This document shows positions 35,569 through 44,349 of a stretch of 64,000 bases of DNA, piece by piece. Source of the stretch: Parasphingopyxis sp. (GTDB lineage: Bacteria > Pseudomonadota > Alphaproteobacteria > Sphingomonadales > Sphingomonadaceae); assembly GCF_028279465.1 (NCBI RefSeq), contig NZ_JANQNS010000015.1, forward strand, positions 62,001-126,000. Direction: 5' to 3'. A model generated the notes under the pieces. It did not search any database and had not been told where the DNA came from. It saw only the letters and a program-made list of their open reading frames with translations. The position numbers were made by a program, and so were the translations under genes. How positions within the stretch are numbered: the first letter of the stretch is position 1; each line of letters starts with the position of its first letter.

Positions 35569-37791
35569 ATGGCCCGCAAAACGCCCGCCGGTTTCCCGAC
35601 CGAGCAGCAGATCGTCGATTTTCTCGAAAGCTCGGACCGGCCCGCTGGAAAACGCGAGATCGCGCGCGCCTTCGGCCTGAAGGGGCAGGACAAGATTCAA
35701 CTCAAGGCGATGCTCAGGCGCATGGCCGATAAGGGGCTCGTCGACAGAGGCGCGGGGCAGGCGCTCCACAAGGTGGGCGGCTTGCCGCGCGTCACCGTCC
35801 TGCGCGTCGTTAGCGTCGACGATGACGGCGATATCTGGGCCGAGCCCGAACGCTGGGACAGCGATGCGCCGGTGCCCAAATTGCGCGTCAAGGAACGCAG
35901 CCGCCGCCATCCGCTCGGAGTGGGCGACCGTATTCTGGCGCGGACCGAACAGGCTGGGCGCGGCTGGATCGCGCATCCGATGAAAAAGATCGCGCCCGCG
36001 CAGGACGAGCTGATGGGCGTGTTGCACGAGGAAGGCGGCAAGCTCTGGCTGAAAGGACTGGAGAAAGGGAATCGCCGCGATTTCTTCGTTTCCGACGCCA
36101 ATCGCGCCCGGCCCGGCGATCTCGTCATGGCGGAAAAATCGGGACGGCCACCGCGCGTTTGGGTGCGTGTGACAGAAATTCTCGGCGATCCGTTCGAGCC
36201 GCGCAGCTTCTCGCTGATCGCGATCCACAAGCATGAAATCCCGGTCGAATTCTCCGACGAGGCGTTGGCTGAAGCCGGGCGTATGGCGAAGCACGATCTC
36301 GGCGAACGCGAAGACCTGACCCATTTGCCGATCGTCGCAATCGACCCGGCCGATGCCCGCGATCATGATGATGCCTTCTGGGCGGAGCCGGACGGACAGG
36401 GTGGCTGGCGCGTCATCGTCGCGATTGCCGATGTCAGCTATTATGTCCGGCCCGGGTCTGCACTCGACAAGGAGGCGCGCCGGCGCGGCAACAGCGTCTA
36501 TTTCCCGGATCGCGTCGTCCCCATGCTGCCCGAACAGCTGTCCGCTGATATTTGTTCGCTGAAAGCCGGTGAGGATCGCGCCGCGCTCGCCTGCCATATG
36601 GCGATCGACAAAAAGGGGCAGGTCAAAGGCTGGCGCTTCTCTCGCACCAAGCTGCGGATCGCCGCGAATATCGCCTATGAGGACGCGCAGGCGGCGATCG
36701 ACGGGCAGGCGGACGTTGTAGAGCGCGCGCTCGTCGATGGCGTGCTGCGACCGCTCTGGGATTGCTGGCGCGCGCTATACCGCGCGCGCGAAAAGCGGGA
36801 GCCGCTCGATCTCGATCTGCCGGAGCGTCGCATCGAGCTCGACGAAACGGGGCGTATCCTCTCGGTCGCGCCGCGCGAGCGGCTCGATGCGCACAGGCTC
36901 GTCGAGGATTATATGATCGCCGCCAATGTCGCGGCGGCGAAAGCGCTCGAGGCCAAGGCCGCGCCGGTCATGTACCGTGTCCATGAACCGCCGAGCCGGG
37001 AGAAGCTGGTTGCGCTCAAGGAGTATCTTGCCAGCCTCGACGTGCCGTTCACGCTCGGTCAGGTCATCCGGCCGGACACCTTCAACCGCATTCTCGAACG
37101 CGTCGGCGACGACGACTTCCGGCCGCAGGTCATCGAGCAGATCCTGCGCACTCAGACCCAGGCCTATTATGCGCCGCGCAATGCCGGGCATTTCGGGCTG
37201 GCGCTTGGCAGCTATGCGCATTTCACCTCGCCGATCCGCCGCTATGCCGATCTGCTCGTCCATCGCGCATTGGTCGGCGCGTACAATCTCGGACCGGACA
37301 CTACCGAGACCCGGCTAACGGGCGGCGAAACCGAGCGGATGGAGGCGACGGGGGAGGCGATCAGCAAGCTCGAACACCGCGCGATGGAGGCCGAGCGCGA
37401 CACGGTCGATCGCTATGTCGCCGCCTATCTCTCCGAGCGGGTCGGCGAGATCATGCCGGCGCGAATTACGGGCGTGCAGAATTTCGGTTTTTTCGCAACG
37501 GTCGAGGGGCTGGGCGGCGACGGGCTCGTGCCGGCGCGCGATCTGGGCCGCGAATATTATCGCTATGACGAGCGCGCCCAAGCGCTGATCGGCGAAGATA
37601 GCGGGACGCGCTATGCCTTGGGCGACAGGCTGGACCTGCGGCTCGTCGAAGCCAGCCCGATCAGCGGCGGTTTGCGGTTCGAACTGCCCGAAGGGAAGGG
37701 CGGTGGAACGCGGAGCGCGCGCGGAAACCGGGGAATACAACGGCGTTCGGCGGGCAAGAGACGCAAGCCGCGCCGCAAACGCGATCGCTAG
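35569..37791 (+). CDS. rnr: Ribonuclease R
   Basis: About 740 residues, RNB-family 3'-to-5' exoribonuclease that degrades structured RNA. An N-terminal helix-turn-helix-like region (KREIARAFGLKGQDKIQLKA) is followed by cold-shock domains. The catalytic RNB domain has AIDPADARDHDDAFWAE with the metal-binding aspartates near residue 262, and ADICSLKAGEDRAALACHM. The S1 domain (MPARITGVQNFGFFATVEGL) and a very basic tail (SAGKRRKPRRKRDR) close the protein. The frame also has an ATG at 35533, but the one at 35569 gives the family-like MARKTPAGFPTEQQI. Confidence 0.93.
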   Translation: MARKTPAGFPTEQQIVDFLESSDRPAGKREIARAFGLKGQDKIQLKAMLRRMADKGLVDRGAGQALHKVGGLPRVTVLRVVSVDDDGDIWAEPERWDSDAPVPKLRVKERSRRHPLGVGDRILARTEQAGRGWIAHPMKKIAPAQDELMGVLHEEGGKLWLKGLEKGNRRDFFVSDANRARPGDLVMAEKSGRPPRVWVRVTEILGDPFEPRSFSLIAIHKHEIPVEFSDEALAEAGRMAKHDLGEREDLTHLPIVAIDPADARDHDDAFWAEPDGQGGWRVIVAIADVSYYVRPGSALDKEARRRGNSVYFPDRVVPMLPEQLSADICSLKAGEDRAALACHMAIDKKGQVKGWRFSRTKLRIAANIAYEDAQAAIDGQADVVERALVDGVLRPLWDCWRALYRAREKREPLDLDLPERRIELDETGRILSVAPRERLDAHRLVEDYMIAANVAAAKALEAKAAPVMYRVHEPPSREKLVALKEYLASLDVPFTLGQVIRPDTFNRILERVGDDDFRPQVIEQILRTQTQAYYAPRNAGHFGLALGSYAHFTSPIRRYADLLVHRALVGAYNLGPDTTETRLTGGETERMEATGEAISKLEHRAMEAERDTVDRYVAAYLSERVGEIMPARITGVQNFGFFATVEGLGGDGLVPARDLGREYYRYDERAQALIGEDSGTRYALGDRLDLRLVEASPISGGLRFELPEGKGGGTRSARGNRGIQRRSAGKRRKPRRKRDR

Positions 37792-38777
37792 CTGACCGAA
37801 GTGTTATCCTCTGCGTTTTCGCGTTCAGCCTCGCGCTCGGACTCCAGCTCGCCGCCAAGTTGCGCGACGATTGCTTCGAGATTGCGCCGTAACTGGGCCG
37901 GTCGTCCGGTGACGCTTTCCCAGTCGGGATAATTAGAGCGGATCGCCGTGATTGCCGCGTTGATCTCTGTTTCCGTTGCGACATCGTCGGATAGCATGTC
38001 GCGCTCGACAAGGCTGCGCACGAAGGAAATGTACGCCACCTGATTGGCGACCAGCAGACCGATAGGGCCCGGTTCGCCATGACCTGGATAGAGGGTGTAG
38101 CCGCTGAAATCGCGGGTCAGGCGGTCGAGCGCGCGTGGCCAGCTGTCGATATCGGCATCGGTAAAATCGGGATGCATGCGGTTGGCGACGAGATCGACCG
38201 CCAACAGCGCCTGTTCACTCGGTATCGAGAGCATCGTCATCGTTTCGGCCTCCGTGTCCGTCACGACATGAACGATGACTGGTACGCCCGAGACAGACAG
38301 TTCTTCACGATTTTCGATGAGGCGTGTGGGCTCGGGCGGGATCCGGTAATCGTCGCCCAAGGTCTCCCGCAGCCGTTCGACATAGCCGGAAAGATCGCGG
38401 CCGATCTGATCCGCGACTGCCTCGGTCATCAGCAGTTCGGCATCGGGAAAGACATCGGTGAAGGCTTGCAACCCGCCGAAATGGCCGGGATCGTAATGGC
38501 TGATGACGATCGCAGTGACCGGTTTGCCGGTCTCCTGGATTGCCGCGACGACTCGTTCGGCCAAGGCGATTTCACGCTGCGTATCGAAGACAAGGATCTC
38601 GTCTGTACCTTCGAGCCAATAGCTGTTGACCGAACCGGGGCCGGGTCGAAAGGGCCGGTGGATTTCAAGGTCACCGACCGAATCGGCCCCGTCGGTCTGC
38701 TCGGTTTCGCCGCCACCGCATCCGGCGAGCGCCAGCGCGATAGCGAAAAAACCGATCATGAAAGGCGCCGCGCGCAT
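37788..38777 (-). CDS. Metallo-beta-lactamase-fold lipoprotein with a degenerate metal motif
   Basis: A 329-residue exported protein. The N-terminal signal ends in a lipobox (ALALAGC, C20), so it is predicted to be a lipoprotein. The fold is MBL-like: IVISHYDPGHFGGLQAF holds the usual HxHxDH position but reads H-Y-D-P-G-H, so the second His and the Asp of the motif are not in place. The later metal positions look kept (LLAVDLVANRMH, LYPGHGEPGP). It may bind one metal, or act on an unusual substrate, or be non-catalytic. The last 20 residues are highly acidic. It converges with rnr, overlapping its stop by a few bases. Confidence 0.82.
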   Translation of the reverse strand: MRAAPFMIGFFAIALALAGCGGGETEQTDGADSVGDLEIHRPFRPGPGSVNSYWLEGTDEILVFDTQREIALAERVVAAIQETGKPVTAIVISHYDPGHFGGLQAFTDVFPDAELLMTEAVADQIGRDLSGYVERLRETLGDDYRIPPEPTRLIENREELSVSGVPVIVHVVTDTEAETMTMLSIPSEQALLAVDLVANRMHPDFTDADIDSWPRALDRLTRDFSGYTLYPGHGEPGPIGLLVANQVAYISFVRSLVERDMLSDDVATETEINAAITAIRSNYPDWESVTGRPAQLRRNLEAIVAQLGGELESEREAERENAEDNTSVS

Positions 38778-38938
38778 CGTTCAAGGCCTCCGGAACAATT
38801 GGCGAAGACTATATGGCGTTCGCCGGAAATCGCAATTTCCACGCCCGTATGACAGCATTTGGCTGGGGATATCTGCGCCCAAAATTTGGCGGATTCCCGC
38901 TACTTTCCCGTATTTCGGCATCGAAATTTCCGCCGACT
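38778..38938. other. Intergenic region without a gene
   Basis: About 160 bases between the leftward MBL lipoprotein gene and the Pho-box-like array. No reading frame with support. It should contain the promoter of the lipoprotein gene; several AAATTT/AAATTTC blocks (38881-38930) make it AT-rich, but no specific site can be fixed. Confidence 0.4.
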
Positions 38939-38989
38939 TTGTCATCTAACGTTTACATAATCGTCATATAACTGTAATATTAGTGTCAT
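38939..38989 (+). promoter_or_regulatory. Candidate Pho box array (11-bp-spaced TGTCAT-like half-sites)
   Basis: The core GTCAT or a close variant recurs every 11 bases: GTCAT 38941, TTTAC 38952, GTCAT 38963, GTAAT 38974 and GTCAT 38985. The middle reads CGTCATATAACTGTAAT, very near the known PhoB consensus CTGTCAT-AAAA-CTGTCAT, whose direct repeats have the same 11-bp period. Five registered half-sites would allow two PhoB dimers to bind. The array ends 24 bases before the start of the small exported protein at 39014. Confidence 0.65.
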
Positions 38990-39013
38990 TCGAACGTAAC
39001 GTGGAGAGAGTGG

Positions 39014-39382
39014 ATGACAAAATTATTTGCAATCGCAGCCGCTTGCACCCTTCCGATTGCAGCGCATGCCGCGCCCTATCCGGAAGCGAATCCGACTGGC
39101 TACGACCCCTATGCGGCGGACGCGATCGAGCGCGCAGACTATGCTGCGGCCGAAGACCGGTTGATGCGCCGGCTCGCCGAAAATAACGGCGACGTATCGG
39201 CGATGCTTAATCTCGCGACCGTGATGATGGAGACCAATCGGGCTGCGCGCGCCTCTTCGATGCTCGAACGCGTGCTCGACGCCGAGAACGTCCAGTTGAC
39301 CAGCGTGGATGGGCAGCCGGTATGGTCGCATGACGCGGCGACGGCGAGCTTGCGCGGCCGTGTGATGATCGGTTCGCGTTAG
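39014..39382 (+). CDS. Small exported protein with a TPR-like segment
   Basis: A 122-residue protein with a good Sec signal (MTKLFAIAAACTLPIAAHAA, cut near residue 19). The mature part contains DYAAAEDRLMRRLAENNGDV followed by SAMLNLATVMMETNRAARAS, the helix pattern of one or two tetratricopeptide repeats. GGAGAGAG precedes the ATG. A Pho-box-like array directly upstream suggests induction by phosphate starvation. The partner it would bind is unknown. Gene length and composition are ordinary. Confidence 0.75.
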   Translation: MTKLFAIAAACTLPIAAHAAPYPEANPTGYDPYAADAIERADYAAAEDRLMRRLAENNGDVSAMLNLATVMMETNRAARASSMLERVLDAENVQLTSVDGQPVWSHDAATASLRGRVMIGSR

Positions 39383-39424
39383 GACAACACCTGTAAAATT
39401 CGGGTCGTGGTGGCGCTGCCGGGG

Positions 39425-39979
39425 TTAAAGCTTCGGCAGCGTCACGCCTTTCTGGCCCATATATTTGCCGGCCCGGTCGGCATAGCTCGTCTCGCACGGC
39501 TCATTGCCTTGCAAGAACAGGAACTGGCACGCGCCTTCATTGGCATAGACTTTGGCGGGCAGCGGCGTCGTGTTGGAAAATTCTAGCGTCACATGGCCTT
39601 CCCAGCCCGGCTCGAGCGGCGTGACGTTCACGATGATGCCGCAGCGCGCATAGGTCGATTTGCCGAGGCAGATGACGAGGATGTCCTTCGGCACCCGAAA
39701 ATATTCGACCGTCCGGGCGAGGGCGAAACTGTTGGGTGGGATGATGCAGCAATCGGTCTGGCGGTCGACAAAGCTGCTGGACGAGAAATTTTTCGGATCG
39801 ACGATCGCATTGTCGACATTGGTGAAGATCTTGAACTCGTCCGCCGCGCGTGCGTCATAGCCATAGGATGACAGGCCGTAGCTGATCGTGCCGTCGCGCC
39901 GCTGCCCGTCCTCGAACGGTTCGATCATTCCGTCTTCGAGCGCGCGCTCGCGAATCCATCTGTCGGCCATGATGCTCAT
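39425..39979 (-). CDS. dcd: dCTP deaminase
   Basis: A 184-residue enzyme that deaminates dCTP to dUTP, the precursor for dTMP. The start at 39979 gives [20 protein letters not shown], typical of alphaproteobacterial Dcd. Active-site segments are [35 protein letters not shown], and [20 protein letters not shown] with the conserved S-x-x-A-R-x-G and the glutamate region [16 protein letters not shown]. An in-frame ATG nine bases later (MADRW) is an alternative start. Confidence 0.95.
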   Translation of the reverse strand: MSIMADRWIRERALEDGMIEPFEDGQRRDGTISYGLSSYGYDARAADEFKIFTNVDNAIVDPKNFSSSSFVDRQTDCCIIPPNSFALARTVEYFRVPKDILVICLGKSTYARCGIIVNVTPLEPGWEGHVTLEFSNTTPLPAKVYANEGACQFLFLQGNEPCETSYADRAGKYMGQKGVTLPKL

Positions 39980-39990
39980 GAGCGCGATCC

Positions 39991-40680
39991 TTAGCCCGGC
40001 TGGTCCGGACGCACCACATTCCAGCGTACGGGGTTTTCCACACCGTCGACGATTCGGATATCGCTGGCTTCCCACATCACCCAGGGCACGGCGCCGAAAT
40101 CCGGTTTGAAGAGCCGGCGTGGCAGCCAGAAGCTCCGCTCGACCCGGCTGGTGACTTCATATTCAGCGTCGAATTCCCGTGTGACGTATAGCAGGGCGGG
40201 GCTTTGGGCGTGCTGCTCCACAATCTCGAGGAAGTTCGCCAGCTCTGCGATAAAAATGTCGATGTCCGGGTGGTCGGTGCAGTTGTCGTTAAAATCGAGG
40301 AGTATGGCGGGGGGAAGGGCGCCCTCACGGTCGGGCACGGTGGCAACGAAGTTCGTCGCCTGATCGATGGCCAAACGGCACAGTTCATAGGTGTGGATGG
40401 CGCCATGCCGCAGTCCTGCCTCCTGCGCGGCTTGCCAATGCGCGGCAAAATTCGGATCGCGATCCGTATCGCCATCGGTTGCATGGATATAGGCGAAATC
40501 GGCGCCCGCAGCGCGCAGCGTTGGCCAATGTACCTCGCCCTGTTCCGCGCCGATCACCGGACCCTGAACCGGATATTGGCTTTCGACGGGATGCCAGCGA
40601 ATCGCGACTTGCCACAGCGCGATCGCGGCGATTGCCGCCAGCAGGAGCCAGAACGCCCCCCATATGATTGCCCGCATCAT
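39991..40680 (-). CDS. GH25-like (lysozyme-fold) membrane-anchored protein with degenerate active site
   Basis: A 229-residue protein with an N-terminal membrane anchor (residues 5-24). The rest follows the glycoside hydrolase 25 layout: [68 protein letters not shown]. The residues that should be catalytic do not fit: the first Asp (as in G-x-D-V-S) appears replaced, and the usual D-x-E after PPA reads L-L-D. It is probably a non-catalytic peptidoglycan-binding relative, unless the alignment is shifted. It starts 11 bases beyond the dcd start and is on the same strand. Confidence 0.75.
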   Translation of the reverse strand: MMRAIIWGAFWLLLAAIAAIALWQVAIRWHPVESQYPVQGPVIGAEQGEVHWPTLRAAGADFAYIHATDGDTDRDPNFAAHWQAAQEAGLRHGAIHTYELCRLAIDQATNFVATVPDREGALPPAILLDFNDNCTDHPDIDIFIAELANFLEIVEQHAQSPALLYVTREFDAEYEVTSRVERSFWLPRRLFKPDFGAVPWVMWEASDIRIVDGVENPVRWNVVRPDQPG

Positions 40681-40705
40681 ACCCCCGGTTTGAAAATAAC
40701 GGCCA

Positions 40706-41188
40706 TCAGCCCTTGATATGCAGGACGCAGATCAGTGTGAACAGGCGGCGTGCCGTATCAAAATCGACAGCGATCTTGCCCTCCAGCCGTTCTTTGAGCA
40801 GCTCGGCCGCATCGTTGTGAATCCCGCGCCGGGCCATATCGATCGTTTCGATCTGCTGTGGCGTGGCTTGGCGGATCGCCTGGAAATAGCTGTCGCAGAT
40901 GGCGAAATATTCGCGGATCGGCCGGCGGAAACGTGTGAGTCCGATGATGATCGTCTCGAGCAGCGTGTCATTCTCCGCTGCGATATCGAGCGCCAAACGG
41001 CCTTCCTCGACACGCAGCGTGAGCTTGTACGGCCCGGCATAGCCCTGCGGATAATCCCTAGCCGGTTCGAAATGATTGCCTTCGAGTAGATCGAAAATGG
41101 CAATGCGCCGCTCTTGCTCGATATCGGCATTGCGCCAGATGATCGTGCGTTCGTCGAGCTGGACGTCTATGATCCGTGGATCGGCCAT
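40706..41188 (-). CDS. UPF0262 family protein
   Basis: A 160-residue cytoplasmic protein matching the alphaproteobacterial UPF0262 family: RIIDVQLDERTIIWRNADIE at the start, LEGNHFEPARDYPQGYAGPY in the middle, and IIGLTRFRRPIREYFAICDS then FDTARRLFTLICVLHI at the end. The function of the family is unknown; its near-universal presence in the class suggests a core role. It lies 25 bases from the GH25-like gene on the same strand. Confidence 0.92.
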   Translation of the reverse strand: MADPRIIDVQLDERTIIWRNADIEQERRIAIFDLLEGNHFEPARDYPQGYAGPYKLTLRVEEGRLALDIAAENDTLLETIIIGLTRFRRPIREYFAICDSYFQAIRQATPQQIETIDMARRGIHNDAAELLKERLEGKIAVDFDTARRLFTLICVLHIKG

Positions 41189-41282
41189 GGGGGAGGCTTA
41201 GTGGCGTTGATCAGGATTGGGAATAGATTGGCGGTTATTGACCTTCCAGAACGATGCAAGGGAACCGGACGAAAGGCGAAAC

Positions 41283-42116
41283 ATGGATAATTTTGCGGGC
41301 AAGACTGTCGTGATCACGGGTGGAGCAACCGGAATTGGATTCGCTCTCGCTAAGGCCTTCGGCGCAGACGGCGCGAATATCGTTATCGGCGAGCCGCGCG
41401 AGAACCGATTGAAGGAAGCCGTCTCCGCACTCGGCGAACAGGGGATCGATGCCCGCTATATGGTGATGGACGTCACCGACCCCGCAAGCGTCGAGGCGTT
41501 CGCCGATTTTGCCTGGGATGCCTATGGCGCGGTTCATGTGCTGATCAACAATGCCGGGATCAGCATCCCACAGGCGCCGGTTGCAGAAGTGCCACTGAAA
41601 AATGCTCACGCGGTTTTCGACGTCAATTTTTTCGGGGTCTGGCATGGCTGTGCGATATTCGGGAAACGGATGATCGATCAGGGCACGGACGCGGCGATCT
41701 ACAATCTGGCCTCGGAGAATGCGTTCTTCACCGCCGTTGGCAATTCCGCGGCCTATGTGGCGTCGAAACATGCGGTGATGGGTATGACAGAGGCGTTCCG
41801 CGAGGAAATGCCCGACCATATCCGCGTCGGCACGATCTTCCCCGGATTTGTCCAGTCCGAAATGAGCCCGCCCGAGGTTCAAAAGTTCGCGATGGATGCC
41901 GATCATTTTGCCGAAATCGTCCTGAAGCAAATCCGCGCCGGCGAAGACTTCATCGTCTCGCACGCCTACAATATCGAGCATATCGAGGCGCGCTATGAGC
42001 GGCTGGCCCGGGCCTTCGCCACCTATGCGCCGCGCTATGAGGGCGATGACGAATTCGACGTGCCGACGCTTGTGGCCAAGCTTACGGCGCAGAGCGGGCG
42101 CGACGAGGACGGGTAG
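41283..42116 (+). CDS. Short-chain dehydrogenase/reductase
   Basis: A 277-residue classical SDR. The frame is open upstream, but the ATG at 41283 gives MDNFAGKTVVITGGATGIGF with the TGGATGIG nucleotide loop. NNAGIS is near residue 87, a serine in YNLASENAFF is near 140, and the catalytic YVASKHAVMG is near 157. The proline-rich FPGFVQSEMSPPEV and a long C-terminal tail follow. Substrate unknown. It lies alone between the UPF0262 gene (divergent) and dnaB. Confidence 0.88.
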   Translation: MDNFAGKTVVITGGATGIGFALAKAFGADGANIVIGEPRENRLKEAVSALGEQGIDARYMVMDVTDPASVEAFADFAWDAYGAVHVLINNAGISIPQAPVAEVPLKNAHAVFDVNFFGVWHGCAIFGKRMIDQGTDAAIYNLASENAFFTAVGNSAAYVASKHAVMGMTEAFREEMPDHIRVGTIFPGFVQSEMSPPEVQKFAMDADHFAEIVLKQIRAGEDFIVSHAYNIEHIEARYERLARAFATYAPRYEGDDEFDVPTLVAKLTAQSGRDEDG

Positions 42117-42186
42117 GAAACGCCCCACAGAATATCCACAGGCTTGATGGCTTGAGGCCGAAGCCGATCCGCGCGACAAGGAGTCT

Positions 42187-43686
42187 ATGGCGGAACCTGC
42201 TCCACTTATCGGCGACAATGAAAACGGCATCATGGCGCTGCCGCACAATGTGGAGGCGGAGGCCGCGTTGCTCGGCGCGTTGCTGATCGACAACCGGCTT
42301 GTCGACGATGTTCAGAGAATCCTGCGCGAGGATCATTTCTTCGATCCCGTCCATGGCCGCATCTATCAGGCGATCATCAAAATGGTCGTCGACAAGAATA
42401 TGGTCGCCAATCCGGTCACGCTAAAACCGATGTTCGAGAGCGACGAGGGCCTGAAGGAACTGGGCGGTGTCGGCTATCTGGTGAAAATCACCGAGAGCGG
42501 TGTCGCGCTGATCGGCGCCCGCGATTTCGCGACCCAGATTTACGAGCTCGCGCTGCTCCGCGCGCTGATCGGCGTCGGGCGCGAGATGGTCGAAAAAGCC
42601 GTCGATACGAGCGATGCCGTCGATCCCAAGGCGCAGATCGAAGAGGCCGAAGTCGAACTCTACAAAGTCGCCGAAGCCGGCGGCGAGAGCGGCGCAACCA
42701 AGAGCTTCGCCTCGGCCGCCGCCGAAGCCGTTACCATGGCGCAGCGGGCGCTCAATTCCGGCGGCAACGTTTCTGGTTACACGACCGGCTTTTCGAGTTT
42801 GAATCATCATTTCGGCGGGCTGCACAAGTCCGACCTGATCGTCCTCGCGGCACGCCCCGGCATGGGGAAGACAGCGCTCGCGACCAATATCGCCTTCGAA
42901 ACGGCCTTGCGGTTCCAGCGCGATCAGGAGGATGGGATCGAGGAATCGATCGGCGCGCCGGTCGCCTTTTTCAGCCTCGAAATGTCGGCCGACCAGCTGG
43001 CCACGCGTATCCTGTCCGAGCGCTCCCGGATCAGTTCGGAGAAACTCCGCAAGGGCCAGATCAGCCAGGAAGAGTTCCGCAATCTCGCCCGTGCGGCGGC
43101 GGAACTCGAAAGCCTGCCTTTCTATATCGACGATACGCCAGGCCTCACAATTGCGGCGTTGCGCACGCGCGCGCGGCGGCTCAAGCGGCAGCGTGGCATA
43201 TCGATGATCGTCGTCGACTATCTCCAGCTTCTGCAGGGTTCGGCGCGCACCGGAGACAATCGCGTGCAGGAAATCTCCGAGATCAGCCGCGGGCTCAAAA
43301 CGCTGGCCAAAGAGCTTGAAGTGCCGGTGCTCGCGCTATCGCAGCTCAGCCGCGCAGTCGAGCAGCGCGAGGACAAGAAGCCGCAACTCTCCGATCTGCG
43401 CGAATCGGGCTCGATCGAGCAAGATGCCGACATCGTGCTCTTCATTTATCGGGAGGATTATTATCACGGCTTTGCCGAGCCGCCGATGATCACCGAGCAG
43501 AGCTCGCCTGAGGACCGCGAAAAACGCTCCGCCTGGGAGCTGAAGAATCAGGAAGTGGCCGGGCAGGCGCAGATTATCATCGCGAAGCAACGCCATGGCG
43601 CGACGGGCACGGTCACGCTGCGTTTCGATCGCGAATTCACGCGGTTCAGCGACATGGCCTATGAGGATCGGCGGCCCGGCTATTAG
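42187..43686 (+). CDS. dnaB: Replicative DNA helicase DnaB
   Basis: A 499-residue helicase that unwinds DNA at the replication fork and loads primase. The N-terminal domain starts at residue 17 with LPHNVEAEAALLGALLID. The RecA-like motor has Walker A ARPGMGKTALATNIAFETAL near residue 222, Walker B MIVVDYLQLLQG near 340, and LSRAVEQREDKKPQLSDLRE with the Arg finger region SGSIEQDAD. Length is normal, with a short acidic insert (RDQEDGIEESIGA) after the Walker A helix. Confidence 0.97.
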   Translation: MAEPAPLIGDNENGIMALPHNVEAEAALLGALLIDNRLVDDVQRILREDHFFDPVHGRIYQAIIKMVVDKNMVANPVTLKPMFESDEGLKELGGVGYLVKITESGVALIGARDFATQIYELALLRALIGVGREMVEKAVDTSDAVDPKAQIEEAEVELYKVAEAGGESGATKSFASAAAEAVTMAQRALNSGGNVSGYTTGFSSLNHHFGGLHKSDLIVLAARPGMGKTALATNIAFETALRFQRDQEDGIEESIGAPVAFFSLEMSADQLATRILSERSRISSEKLRKGQISQEEFRNLARAAAELESLPFYIDDTPGLTIAALRTRARRLKRQRGISMIVVDYLQLLQGSARTGDNRVQEISEISRGLKTLAKELEVPVLALSQLSRAVEQREDKKPQLSDLRESGSIEQDADIVLFIYREDYYHGFAEPPMITEQSSPEDREKRSAWELKNQEVAGQAQIIIAKQRHGATGTVTLRFDREFTRFSDMAYEDRRPGY

Positions 43687-43717
43687 CGTGTCGCGCGCTT
43701 TCGACTAAAGCGTTTCC

Positions 43718-44332
43718 ATGCAGTTTCGCACCCGCGCCCTTGTCTGCGCTATCCGTCCGCACGGCGAACATGGCACGATCGCCCGGCTGATGACGCCCGG
43801 AAGCGGGCTGATGGCCGGTTACGTCCGGGGCGGCCGGTCGCGCCGCATCCGTCCGATCCTGTTACCGGGCAATATCGTCGAAGCCGAATTTCGCGCGCGT
43901 ACCGAGGAGCAGCTGGCCGGGCTAACGGTCGAACTCGTTACGAGCCGCAGCGGGCTCTTTGCCGAGCCGCTGGCCGCTTCTGGCATCGAATGGGCCTGCG
44001 CGCTGACTGCGGCGACGTTGCCGGAGGGGCAGGCCTATCCGCATATCCATGACGCACTCGATGCGGTACTGAGCGCGATCGAGGCAGCGCCGAGCGCGCG
44101 GCGCTGGGCGTCGGCGCTCGTCCGCTACGAACTGTTGATATTGCGCGAGCTCGGCTTTGGTCTCGATCCGGAAAAGACGGCCATTCCCGACGCAATGGAG
44201 GATTGGCCGGCCATTTTCGAAGGATTCCGCCTGACCGGCCATTTTCTCGGCCGCGACCTGTTGGACGAGCGGCGCAATGATGTAATGGCGGCACGCGAGA
44301 GATTGGTCGAGCGTTTGAAGCGCGCGGCCTGA
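43718..44332 (+). CDS. recO: DNA repair protein RecO
   Basis: A 204-residue protein starting [20 protein letters not shown], the OB-fold N-terminus of RecO, followed by [20 protein letters not shown]. RecO loads RecA onto SSB-coated DNA with RecR. The C-terminal half has [20 protein letters not shown] but no zinc-finger cysteines, and the protein is shorter than the common 230-250 residues, as in several alphaproteobacteria. It lies 31 bases after dnaB and 17 bases before leuB. Confidence 0.9.
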   Translation: MQFRTRALVCAIRPHGEHGTIARLMTPGSGLMAGYVRGGRSRRIRPILLPGNIVEAEFRARTEEQLAGLTVELVTSRSGLFAEPLAASGIEWACALTAATLPEGQAYPHIHDALDAVLSAIEAAPSARRWASALVRYELLILRELGFGLDPEKTAIPDAMEDWPAIFEGFRLTGHFLGRDLLDERRNDVMAARERLVERLKRAA

Positions 44333-44349
44333 GCGAGAAGGACGAAACC

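Noticed and set aside
33963-35732. 589-residue plus-strand open frame opposite glpD
   Set aside because: glpD on the minus strand has complete family motifs and couples to glpK; the plus frame is R/A-rich nonsense.
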